From assembly GCA_907165275.2 (NCBI GenBank), contig OU015655.1, positions 9,560,501-9,624,500 of the forward strand: 64,000 nt of DNA, given 5' to 3'. The notes under the pieces are model-generated. The model had not been told where the DNA came from, ran no database searches, and saw only the letters and a program-made list of their open reading frames with translations. This document shows positions 34,857-47,300 of the stretch, one piece after another; positions within the stretch are counted from its first letter, which is position 1, and each line of letters begins with the position of its first letter. The translations under genes were made by a program, and so were the position numbers. The DNA is from Zygaena filipendulae. Taxonomy: Eukaryota; Arthropoda; Insecta; Lepidoptera; Zygaenidae.

Positions 34857-36543
34857 TTAATCGTTAGCATCCATTCTACAAAAGAGGCTACTTTCATCTC
34901 ATCGGAAATCATGTTTATGCTGTGGCCTGTGACAACAAGATTTCATTTCAAACATACAAAGACTTTAAAAAGTGGATTTAAAATTAAATTTATGAGCATT
35001 ACTTATGTAACTGCGAATATTTCGCAGAAATAATCAACAATTTTAATTAGGCCAAAGGCGTGATAGTATATTATAATATAAAATATAAATATTAAAAAAC
35101 GAGCCGGTATATAAGTAGTATATAAAATTAAATAATTCTTCTCTTAGAAACTCGCATATAATTTTCTTTATCAATATACTCATTCGAGATCTACCTTGGT
35201 CTTGGCATAGCACCCCGCGACGGCGTCGCAGACCCACAAGGATAAAATCCTTCCCGATCACTTTCCCACAACTGTCTCCATTTTACCACACGATGAAAAT
35301 GTTAAGAAAAAATCATTTGATTTTGCCAACACGAAAACTAGACGTGCGCTTCTACTTAATATACCTATACTACGACCATTTACTAGCATAGAGATTATTT
35401 TAAACTTATAAAATGATACAATATATTCAACACGCTCACGAATGAACATAGTACAGTAGTCATTCATTATACACGTCGTAAATTAAGACATACCATACAG
35501 GATAGAAAAAAGCCGCTTATTTTCCGGATAGCATCATAAATAATAACAAGAGCAAATTCTACTTGAGGAAAACTTTTAAAACCATTAGTAAATACAATAT
35601 TTACAATGTAATATGTGTAAATACATAAACATTGTTATTTTGAGTGTACAATAAAAATGAATGTAGCTTTTTAAGAAACAAGTGTAATATTTCCGCCACT
35701 TAGGTAATATCAGTTGAGTTGTGGTCAAATGCCTAGCCTGTTAATTGTCTTCGGTGGCCATAATTTTGTGTCATTTTGAGGGGATCTTTACAAATTCGAT
35801 GGTAATATCAAGGAAAGATATATTAAGGTTTTAACCATCGAACACGGTGATTTCGTTTTACAAAAATCTCTTAAAGCAATTACATTTATTAGAAAAAATA
35901 AAGGAATCATTTTGTTATAAAATTCGTCTTGTTATTAATTATTTTTATCCATCGTCTTTTTCCCAGACCTATATATTATGTTTTAGCAGAAACTAGTGCA
36001 TCTATAAATACTATAATTTAGCTCGCAGCGATCGGTGGCGACAAAGATGTTATTGTGATCACAACACTCGTGACCTCACACAGCAATGCGTGTTTGTGAC
36101 GCACATCCACCTACTTGCATACTTCTAAAAACTTAAATACGTCAAAAAACGTTCAATAAATATAATTGGTTGCATAAATAAATAAGTACAGTTTACGTCA
36201 AAGTCAAGCTTGTGTTGAATGATACTAAACCAACATAATACCATAAAATTTTTAGTAGGTACATTACCTATTGTAAAATAATATTTAGTGATTGCCTAGT
36301 AAATACTTTACTAAAATTATAATTATGATTATCATTAGCAGTGCGTCACGTCCAATTTCGAGGATTTTGTTTATTGAAAATTAGTTATTAAATGGCGACT
36401 ACTAATTAATTACGCTGTGAAGGCTCGCGTACTTTATAGGCGCCTGCCTCTTTAGCAGTACTGTCAACATTACGTCGATTTCTCGTTCATTCAATTCATT
36501 CGAATTTCGACCATAACACCAAGTTAAAGTGACACTGCTATAA

Positions 36544-36889
36544 GGCCGGTTTACACTTCCATAAGTAGTAAGTTTAGCTTATCAACTTACTTAATCGAAA
36601 AGTAGACAGCAACGTCCAGACGGTGAGCATCCATAAGTACCTACCTACTACAATACATAATATCTTCACCCTAGTTACTTGCCGGCCGCCGTCCACACAA
36701 CGGCAAGTAGTACGTAATAAGTTGGCGGGCAGCAGGAGAAGAAGTGGGCGGGTGTACGCGCTATTACTGTCCTGTTCAAAAAATAGAACAGGTTTCTTTC
36801 CTGCGGCAAGTTGCTACTTAATCATTTACTTGCCGGCCGGCGTCCACACGTGGTTGGGACTTACCTACCTAAGAAAGCGTGAACCGGCC
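36544..36889. mobile_element. MITE with GGCCGGTT ends
   Basis: Ends GGCCGGTTTACAC and GCGTGAACCGGCC lie between ATAA flanks at 36540-36543 and 36890-36893. The interior has two inverted GC-rich blocks around CTTGCCGGCCG. An open frame of 105 codons across it is not gene-like. Confidence 0.65.
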
Positions 36890-37627
36890 ATAAGAAGAAG
36901 ACGTAGGGCCCCTGGTGACCACTTGGATCTGATAGTATAAATTGTTCAATGTACAACTTTCATTGCTATGTACTGGAAACTGTCACTCTTTGGTTTTCCG
37001 CGTTTGCCTTTAAAAACTTGATGGATTTTTACTTTTTAGTGTCACATAGCATTTAGCATTGTTTTGATTGTTATAGACGTAACAGTAATTATAGAGCTTA
37101 TATTGAAACTAAATCAAGATATAATTTCACTTCAGAATTTTTTACCTTAAAAAAAAATATAACTACTTAAGAATAGAAACTTATTGTTTATTTTTTTGAT
37201 TTACCTACTTATTTTTAAAAGATTTGCATTATTTTTAGGCTGAATATAAGTTTTAGTAGAGTCTGCACTGAAAAAGCTGCTAGTAAATTGTAAATTTGCT
37301 ATCAACCTTTTTATTTACTTTCATTAATTGATCCTTCGTTAGAGCAACACAATGTTTACGTCTCTCAAATACGACTCTATGTGACACATCAATAATATAC
37401 ATAATTGTGACTGAACAAGATTTTATACAATACAGATACACCACAGTTAATTACCTACTCGTACATGCAAAATGAACACCATCACAGTGACAGCCCGGTA
37501 CATAGCGAGCAGTTTTTTTATTTTATTTGGATGTGTTCATGGACTTTCGTAGATCACGACTGTATTTAACTTCAAAATGGTCACAGTTACCCATCGTACG
37601 CGAGCCCGGGTGAGTTTAGGTGTGTAG

Positions 37628-38365
37628 GGCTGCGTTCCGAAACTACACACTTCGTGTGTTCTCGTGGTTTCAGTGGAAAAGAAGTGAGGATGTCATGTGC
37701 ACTCCGTTGTGATATTGTTTCCGGGCGACGTTTTTAAAGCTCGGTGAGCCGAATACTTCGAGTTCACACCGAATTCTGTACTATTTCGCCGGACCTACCA
37801 CTACACGTTTCCGAACGGCTCACTAGAGGGCACACCGGGCACACACGAGAATTTCGGAACGGTTAGGCTGGCCTCATGCATCCGTAATGACTCTCCGGAT
37901 TCATAAAATTAAATTCATAATTCAAATTCCGGCACATTGCCTCCCACATATCTTAAAAATTCAGATTGATCAGTAGTCTCGTTAATCCCGGCACATATAA
38001 ACGTCTGTTATGGAAGAAGAACTAATACTAATCGCATTGCTTTTGGCTCTTAATTCATAATCTGATTTCAGTATGTATGTTCCGCTCTATTAAAATGTAT
38101 GGGAGTAAGTGCGTTATGAATTCATAATCTTAAATATTCCGATTCGGAATTCAGAACGCTCGTCAGTATCATTCTTACAGATCTGAGAAATTCATAATCT
38201 GAAAAAATCAGAATGTGTGTGGAGTATGCTGATAATGTATGGTATACCGGACTTTCTGAATTAATAATATGAATTCAGATTAACAATTCAGAGAACCATT
38301 CGGATGTATAAGGCCAGCCTTAGTGTGAGTCCGTGTGTAAACGAGAGCTGTTTCGGAACGCAGCC
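37628..38365. mobile_element. Outer MITE with TAG duplication, host of a second MITE
   Basis: Ends GGCTGCGTTCCGAAAC and its complement lie at 37628 and 38365, flanked by TAG at 37625-37627 and 38366-38368. Its right end is 32 bp downstream (in the gene's direction) of the MESK2 stop codon, so it would form most of that 3' UTR. Confidence 0.75.
37866..38319. mobile_element. Inner PIF/Harbinger-like MITE with TTA duplication
   Basis: Ends GGCTGGCCTCATGCATCCG and CGGATGTATAAGGCCAGCC are flanked by TTA at 37863-37865 and 38320-38322. A 3-bp TTA duplication with GG-type ends is characteristic of PIF/Harbinger. The interior has repeated GAATTCATAATCTGA motifs in both orientations. Confidence 0.78.
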
Positions 38366-38397
38366 TAGGCGCGGTGTGTGTTTACTTGTTCGAGTGT

Positions 38398-41300
38398 TTA
38401 GCACGCCACAGCCTCGGATATGGGGTTCTCAGTGATGCGGATGACAGGCGAATGGCGGCAAGGGCGGCGCCGCTCCGCGTCCGACAGGCGACGGAACGCT
38501 ACTATCTTGGTCGGCGACAACGGCGCCACTGGAATCCAACACAATGCACAGTTACACACGCTATAATAATAATGTTTTTCTTTTAAACAATGTCGAGAAG
38601 CATGTAGGTACTCCTAAGCCCGCCCGCACTGCGAAAAAATATCACGCAGCAGTTAAACAGCATTACAAAAATTACACCCGCGTATCTACACACATCAAAA
38701 GTGTCTAGGGATCAACATATATTTTTGCAATAACTTTTCTCCTGATTGATATTAATTAAAATTTTCTTTAAGGATTCATCAAATAAAGTGTTTTCGTTTG
38801 TCACAGTAACGATAAACCAAGTCACCTTTGCATTAATAAAGAAATTTGCCATTTTCCTAATAAAGGGATTTTTGACATTTGAACCACTAACATTAAAGTT
38901 CGAAAAAAAGACTGAAATAACAGTTTTCTTTAAAATTTTATTGGGTAACTTAAACAATTAATAATCCGTGTTTCTACCGCGAACACTAACAACACAAGAA
39001 CATCGGTTTGGCATACTCAAAATCAGTTCATCCAAATCACGCTGTGGAATGGCCGCCCATGTTCGTTGCAACAACAAAAAAAGGTCTTCTTGCGACTGGA
39101 TACCCTCCATATTCGGCAGAGCTCTTCTCTGTAGCATATCCCATGCATGCTCAATCGGGTTCAAGTCTGGCGACTGAGCAGGCCAGGGCAGGACATTGAT
39201 GTTAGCTGCGGCGAGAGTCTGTCTTACAACTCTTGCGGTGTGCGGTCGTGCATTATCATGCATTAACTGAAATAAGGGACCGATTTGCACTTGTAGAGGA
39301 ACGATGACGTCTGATACAATCGTCTCAGCATAAATTTGAGCGTTGAGGTTGCCTCTGATCCAAATCATCTCAGTTCTTCCGCCGATCCAAATACCCGCCC
39401 ATACCATGATGGTTCCACCACTATAAGGATGAACTTCCTGGCAGGATTTTAATCGCTGTTGGCGTCCAGGGGTTCTCCAGTGTCGTATACGTCTTGTATC
39501 CGGTCTCATACCAAAACGAGACTCATCAGAAAAGCACACGAAACGCCATTGTTCTTCTGCCCAATTTCTGTGTTCAAGAGCCCATTGATATCGAATCCTA
39601 CGATTGTGCATTGCTATAGGTGGTACCCGTAGCGGTCTTCGGGAATGAAGGTTCACTTCATGCAAGCGGTTACTGACTGTTTGGTCGCTAATTAAGTTCC
39701 CTGAAGAGTGATGAAGCCTCACGGCTAACATCATGGTGGTTATTGTTGGAGCTCTTCGAGTTAAGATTTGAATGTATCGGTCTTGTCTCCGTGTGGTGCA
39801 GCGATACCGTCCTCCATGGCGCTCAGCCACGGTACCAGTGCTTCGGTAACGTGTCCAAAGTCGACTGATAACACTCTGACTTGTATTCAGAGCTAAAGCC
39901 ACAGTACGTTGCCGGGAACCAGCTTCTATCATTCCCACGGCACTGAGCATTTCTTCCCTGCTTAAATGACGTCGCCGCTCCATAATAACGTTGGTTTTAA
40001 TCAGTAGTAGGGAAACAGTAGCACTAATAATGTCTTCAATGCGTTGTATGTTTTTATAGGGAAAATATTGACAGCTGATTTTCATCTTTTACTCGAATTT
40101 GATTGACAGTTCCTGATTCAAATTATGTAATGCACCAAAAAGGATCCATATAAATTTATAAAATCATAAATTTATTACAAAGCCACATCTCAATCTCAAG
40201 AAATCCGCATAAAAATGCTTGATCCCTAGACACTTTTGATGTGTGTATATTGCAGTGCAAGCATGCTCTATAGGCAATTTCGTTTTTTTTCATTAAACAT
40301 CCATTTTACATTAATTCATGTCATTACCAATTAGGTTTGAAGTCCAAAGAATGATCTTGGCCTGCTCTGATTAAAAAAAAGCTTCATACATTTTTTTACA
40401 TTAATGTTGAAATATATACAATATTTGATTCATTTAATGATCAAGTTGTCATGAAAGTTATTTCATCTAATATTGTATAAAAATCTCGTGTCACAGTGTT
40501 TATTATCGAACCTCTCCGAAATATATTGACCGATTTTAATGAAATTTTGTGTATATTTTGGAAGTCTGAGAATAGGTCGTAGCCTTTTTTGTACCCCTAG
40601 GTGATAAGTGTGGCTACCCAGTTTAGTTTTTGACAAAATTTTACTTTGGAAAAAAATAGTTCCTGCAGTAATTCCGAAACTCACGCGGGTGACTCCGCGT
40701 GGCACAGCTAGTATAATTACAATAGTCAAAGCACACACACAAAACGGAGCGTCTATTATATGTAGATATCTATTCACTTGACGCCTATAGTCTATACCTA
40801 TCAAACAAAAAGTAAATCAAAACAAATTAAATAGGTACGAAACAACATAAAATGCGTAATAAAATATCAAGCATGCTAATTCACACTATAGGTACATTCA
40901 GAAAATGCTCTTATTTACCACGAGTCTAACAAGCGTTAAGCTGTTATAATTATGTACATAGAAGTAACACGAAAGGGCACCGATCGAATGGAGACAGCCC
41001 GCCCTCTCAAACCAGTGAAATCTTTGAGAGATGGGAACAATTTTCTTCCTCAGAGCCCTGATTCATGAGCATAATAAGGAAAGAAAGCTGCCCCCCGCGG
41101 TTTCACCCGCGGTAATTTCAGAGTGGGAGTTTCAGGATAAAAATAACCATAGGCGTATATATAGGGGGGAGCGGGTGGGCCGTGCCCAATTAACAACTTT
41201 TCAAAGTGTAAGTATACGGTACTTACATAAAAACATCATTTTTTTTGGTCTGTTTGTTTGTTTCTTCCCGCTTATCTCTGAAACGGCTGGACCAATTTTA

Positions 41301-44300
41301 ACGTGACTTTCATTGGCATCAGCTGATGTTATAAGGAGTAACTTAGGTTACTTTGTTTTAGAAAAAACTCACGCGGGTGAAACCGCGGGGCACAGCTAGT
41401 TAAGAATAAATGTAAAACCAATTAATGCTTCGTTATATGAATCAATACACGTTTCAGTAAAACCAGATTGTGTAACATAGGTATAAGTACAAATTTTGAA
41501 ATTAAAATCACGGCAGTTTTTTCAGGCGAAGATACTTCGTAATCGATTTCATATTCGGACGAACTGATATTAAACCTCATTTTAATATGTTTATTCCAAG
41601 ATTTCAATTCTGAGTCCTTATTCACTATGACCGTAACATAACGCGTAACGATAACGTGCCATAAAATTGTTTCCTCGCCCAAAGATTTCAATTAATTAAA
41701 AAAAATATATAACTTATGGCATACAGAATGCTAATATGTAATGTTTACGATTGGCACTGCATGTGTTATCGGTACGAGCGTCTTTAGCATGAAATGTTGT
41801 TGTTCATAGTGAATCAGAGTTCAGTTTTGTATATTATCATAACAAAAGCAAACGAGACAAAACACAATAGTGTCTAATGTGAAATAAAACGTGGACTTAC
41901 TTCTCGCTATGTAAGCGTCGATAGGACAAACTGGCTAGATGGGCATTTGGCTTGGCGGCGATGCCTTACTACTGCGGCGCGTGCAAACTTTTTGCAGTGA
42001 CAATACGGCTACCGGGGTGGGAACAGAAACAAAACAAAATAATAAAACAAACAGTCCAAATCAAAGATGTGCATAAATAATTGATGTGTGGGGCCGTCTC
42101 ATAAATAAGTTTATGCCAATAATACTAGGTAATAGGTATTGTACATTCACTGTATAAAGGTAGGTATATTTACATTATATAAATTTGCATTCTCGGCACC
42201 ATAGGTATATGGAGATGTTATTACACATACTTGCCGCTAATATAAAAAAAAAATCATAACCAAATTTTTGCCTATTTAAATTTAATCGACGTTACGACGA
42301 CGCGGACTGGGTATATTAAATATTGTAGATGGGCCGCACCGAGTGACTTTTTACTCAGTAAGACCCAAAACTTAAGAGCACTCTATTTTCTATTTGCCTC
42401 GTAAGGTGAAAATGCAGATTTATACCTTGCACAGATTCCCCTTTCTAGACTAAAAATTAGGGGAAATAAAGTTTTATTTTAAACAAAAATTAGTCAGCCC
42501 TTGCTTTGTTTCTATAGAGACGGCCCCTACAATAACAATAATAACATTATTAACAATCAATACAGCATCTACACGCATGTCGTACGGGACGCAGGGATAC
42601 TTACATAACAAATAAACTTCAGTAAAAGAAATCAAGTCAAAGTGGATCGTCAGGGCTAGTTTTCCTACAGATTTCAATAAATTTTGCTTGACATGTGGCT
42701 GTTTTTTAATTACTAAGTATACGAAATTAATGAAATACTAAATTTTTTCCTGTATCGCTAATAATAAAATCCACGGTGAAAATTTAAATTAAATATACTG
42801 AGGAAATTGTAGTGTTCCCAATACAGTAAAAAATTCAACAGAGCATATGTAGTGAAATTCTTATGAAACTAGCCATGAACATTTACTTTCAGGAATAAAG
42901 TTGGTGTTTTTTTCTACTTTATGCAATTACAGACATATACAGTGTTTTTGTATTTGTCCATAATCAACATGTAAAGGCAGTCAGGTCATAATTATATATA
43001 TTGTTACAATATGGAAACATAATATCTATTATATATATTTTTGTAGTGAGTAGGTATATACTGTAAAATAGTTAATATATTCACTAATGGTTTTATTCGG
43101 TTGATAATTATGCTGACTATTTTTTTTAGTCTAAAGAAATGTGAAATTTTATGATAGAGTACATAAGCTATTTCTTTGCTTGGTTAAAAAAGAAATGGTA
43201 GAAGCATCTATAAAAAAACAGAGCGTGCATGAAACAATATTTAGAATTAGATACAACTAGTTTTCTCTTACAGAGCTCTGTTCTTTGTTAGTTACAAAAG
43301 ATTTCGTTGTTTTTATTTTATTTTTTGGTTCGTCAAAAGACAACCTATAAGGTATTTAAGGATACTTACTAAAAAATTATAATAATATTATATTCCATTT
43401 ATGGGAAAGGTAGGGACAAGTTAGCAACTCAATGACTGATATTACCTTTATCTACATTTCAAAAATATTACAACAAACTAACAAAACTATGGACATACAT
43501 GAGGGCGCCGGCACTAAGCTTGAGGGGTCCAGTACATACCATCAATTAGAGGTTGCCGCATAACGCAATCGCATATCCAGGCTCAAACATATCGAGAGTA
43601 ACAAATAAACTGTCAAGTGATCAAGTCTTCTTACAACACCTACATTTTTTTTAAATTATGCAATAATAATACATATAACGAGGTGTTGGTTACATATTAT
43701 GAAGGCATTGAACAGTAATCTACTTTCTTTTACATTTTCATATAATATATACGAAATAACTTGACATAGACAGACAATTTTTTCTTTATTATACTATGTT
43801 AATTAATACATTCACTATATGCAACGAACGCTTCAGAAATAAAAAATTGCTAAGTATAAAATTGACAAGTAAATAAAATATAACGCAATCTAATAATAAT
43901 AAATATTTATAAACCTCTTATTGGAAAGATAAAAACACGAAGGAAATGTTTCAAAATTAGAAAAACAGAGAATATTATATTTTATTCAAGAGAATTTTTG
44001 ATAAAAAAATCTGTTAGTCTTATTTTCTTTATATGTGCAGTTACATCAAGTATTAAGACTTTTAGAATGGAAAACAGTTATTGTAGCTACAATTAAAATT
44101 GTTGGGAGAGTCTCAATTCATTTATGTATACGTACCTCTTAGCCCTAGATCATGGCCCTAATAGGTAAGTAAATAAATTATTCATAAATTTAATCCCAAA
44201 ATAATCAAATAAATTCAGTAATGAATTAAATGAAGCTGGTTTCAGAGCAAAAATAGTCTAAACTAGAGACCTATGTTAAATTAATATTTTGCTAAGATTC

Positions 44301-47300
44301 TCCTTGTGAAAAGAGCCAAGGAAGGGATTTAGTTTAGTATTCATCGTGTATTGTAACCAGCATACCTACAATCTACATGTTATAATATAATATAATAAAT
44401 GAGAGAAATAGATTAATTACTCTTATATATATTTTATTGTATTATTGTATTGTAGTATCTAATTAGAGTAATGGTGTTGTCGTAGTGACGTCATCTCGGT
44501 TAGTACTTACCATATCCCTCGCCCTGCAAGAACAAGCGGAACGCTTGAGACAACTTGTCAGGTTCTTCTTCGAGCACCATTCCACAGTCAGATAACTGCA
44601 ATTTCGATATAGGTAAATTAATTTACAGAGGGATGGCCCGTAATTTTGGAAACCAGTTGACCTAAAGCTTATCTGTAGATGCACAATATATAAAACTATA
44701 GTACATAATATCCTGACTGACCAACAAACAGCCCATACAAGATTTGCTGGTGCTAATATAGACATGTTTTTTACAAACTAAATAGAAAAGTGAAAACTAT
44801 GACGAGCGCGATATTGTCGGCGCCTGTGGGCGAAACAAGCGCTCTTTGCTTTTGACTTTTAAGTGAACTACCTACTTTGAAATAATTTGAAAAAAACTGA
44901 CAATAAAGGCTCATTTACAAGATACCACTTTCTTGTAGTTACATACAATTGCAATTAAATGCAATAAATTAAGCGCAGACTTTCAAGAATTGTAAGCAGC
45001 TGTTTATACGCAGATAAAGTTAAAAAATTAAATTAAAGTAATTTAATTATTGAATTCCAGTGCACAACAAAGGACTTGGTAGTCCAGCCCCATCGGGAAT
45101 CGAGCCCCGACACCTCTTGATTAGCGGGTAGGCACGGTGACCTGCTGCGCCAAGCGCTGGTTACGTAACATGTTGTGTAACAGTTGTATAAATGCTCTAC
45201 GGAAAAACAAAATAACTGTAATTTTTGTCTGAAATGTGTTTTATTTTTATTTTGGCCACTTTTCACGCATAACGGACGTTGCTATATACTCACAAGAGAA
45301 AATCGTTAAACTATATGGAAGGTTTGTTTTAAATAGAGCAACTTCCGGTTTTTTTGCTCCTCCTGTAAAATTTATTCAGCTGCAATTACTTTGTTTTACC
45401 GAATGGTGATTGTGTACGGTTGTGTAGACGACAATGTTACCTTCATCCACGTGGAGTTGTTGGGGCTGAGGCGTCCGTTGAACGTGACCGTGTCGTGCAC
45501 GTGCGGCGAGAGGGCGCCGGTCGCGTTCAGCACCGGCACCTTGATGGTGGCGCCGTCGCGCACGATGCCGAGGTCGGTGCGCGCCACGTACGCGTCGATC
45601 AGCATAGACAGGTTGAGCGCGTTCGCGTTGCGCGCGAACATTGTGCGGTACACCTGGGCCAGGTCGTGGTTGCGCTCCTCGGGGTCCTGCGGCGGCGACC
45701 GGTCGAGTTGCAATTAACCAGTAACCACGCAATCATCTCAATTTTAGCCATGGAGGTTTTGCCGGGAGCCGTATATAGCGGTTCTGTCATTTAGTTTCGT
45801 GTCGATAAAAAGTTGCTAAAAGTGGCGGTTGTTCGCCGTGGCGGTTTTTTATGTGCGCAAGAACATAATATATTGTTTCGAGCTGATTTCTCAGTGGAAC
45901 ATCCAAGAGCTCCGAGAAAGATTTTGCAAACTTAATGTAGCACCATGGTTTGCAATTTCAAACAGTATAACGATGCCAATAAATATTATGATTACATTTA
46001 TTATTCATACTTGAAAATGGCTAAATAAAATATTATATGCGAAAGTCTATAAGAAGAAAAAGAAAAAAATTTAGACATCAATTCAGTTTAGTACAAAATC
46101 AAATGAAAATCACGTGTCACCGGGTGATTCGTACACAAATCTATTTATCAAGCAGGTACTACAAAACAAATGTCATACAAGTAAATGCCATTTAGGTTTT
46201 TACTCGGTCACTAGGTTATGAAATTCACAGTTTTGGGTAATATTGTGAAAAATATACTTGGGATGCCAGAAAAGAAAGTTATGGGGAAGTTAGAGCATCC
46301 TTAGCAACCGTAGCGTGCCTGCCCCGTCTACATGGCCTCTCTGTTTGATATATTATTTTCTCTGTGGTCATTACAACCAACCATAATTTCTTTGTAAACT
46401 CGTATTTATTTATAGATAACTCGAAACGAGATGCGCGAAGAGAAAATTCAAAACAAATGAAAAACAATTTTGTAATCTGTGTTCATAGCGTTCGTTAATA
46501 AAAATGCAAATAAACGCAAGTAATGTATGGGAATAATCAATAGATTGGTTCACGGTACGCACGCAATATCGCCGAGCTAATATTTGACTTAATACCATTA
46601 CGAGTAGGTACGTCGCCGTTGTTAGAAGCCGCCCGGGGGGAGACTAGTGACGTCGTCTATTAGCGTAATTGCCTCATCAAATATTCGTGAGAAAATTTTC
46701 AAAGACGTACGCAACCTTTGTAGACGGTAAAAGCAGATTGATTTAAAAATAAATAGGTATTAGGTATACTATAAAAATAAAGTCAGTAGCACACGGGACG
46801 AGTCAAAAGACGTCTATAAAGTATTCTGTAGGCACGAATTTTTTCACTCTCGTTATGGAGGGTAGAAGTAAGCAGGACCATCTTAGTGTATTAAAAAGTG
46901 TCCGTTGAAAGGGAGCAAATTAAGGTGGCGCCATAGTAGATGTGGAAGAATTTTAAAAAGAGCGCCACAAACTATTAGAGTAGGATACTAAATTAAAAAA
47001 AGGAAAGAAGAATTTCCGGTTTGTTACGGCGCATTTTTTTTTTAAATTTTCCGCTCAGCACACTTCATTCTGATTATAACTGCTAAGTTCATATCATATC
47101 CACTTCCTACACTAGCGCCATTTCGGTGAGTGTTCGAACAATAATTTGCTGTTTACCGCTGGACACTTTTTCAACTAATCCCCCATACGGACGGTTCTCC
47201 TTACTTCTAGGTTCCATAGCTCTCGTCTTTCGATATCGTCGTAATGTCAAAGTTTTTTTGTATGGAAAATGAACGACACTGGATAAATGGCGTTGTTCAT

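Larger units (their letters stand above)
29743..36539. other. Intergenic region between Syx7 and MESK2
   Basis: No protein-coding exon recognised apart from the candidate microexon at 33061. It holds the fold-back MITE, MITE copy 2 and the short MITE at 34715; the rest is AT-rich unique-looking sequence. Confidence 0.5.

Noticed and set aside
36623..36940. 105-codon plus-strand frame rich in Arg
   Set aside because: It spans the 36544-36889 MITE and its low-complexity GC blocks.
38968..39199. Plus-strand frames of 63-69 codons
   Set aside because: Opposite-strand shadows of the Tc1 transposase.
45376..45794. Several overlapping frames of 60-124 codons on both strands
   Set aside because: They are shadows of the GC-rich MESK2 exon 45441-45686; only the minus-strand frame matching NDRG proteins is real.
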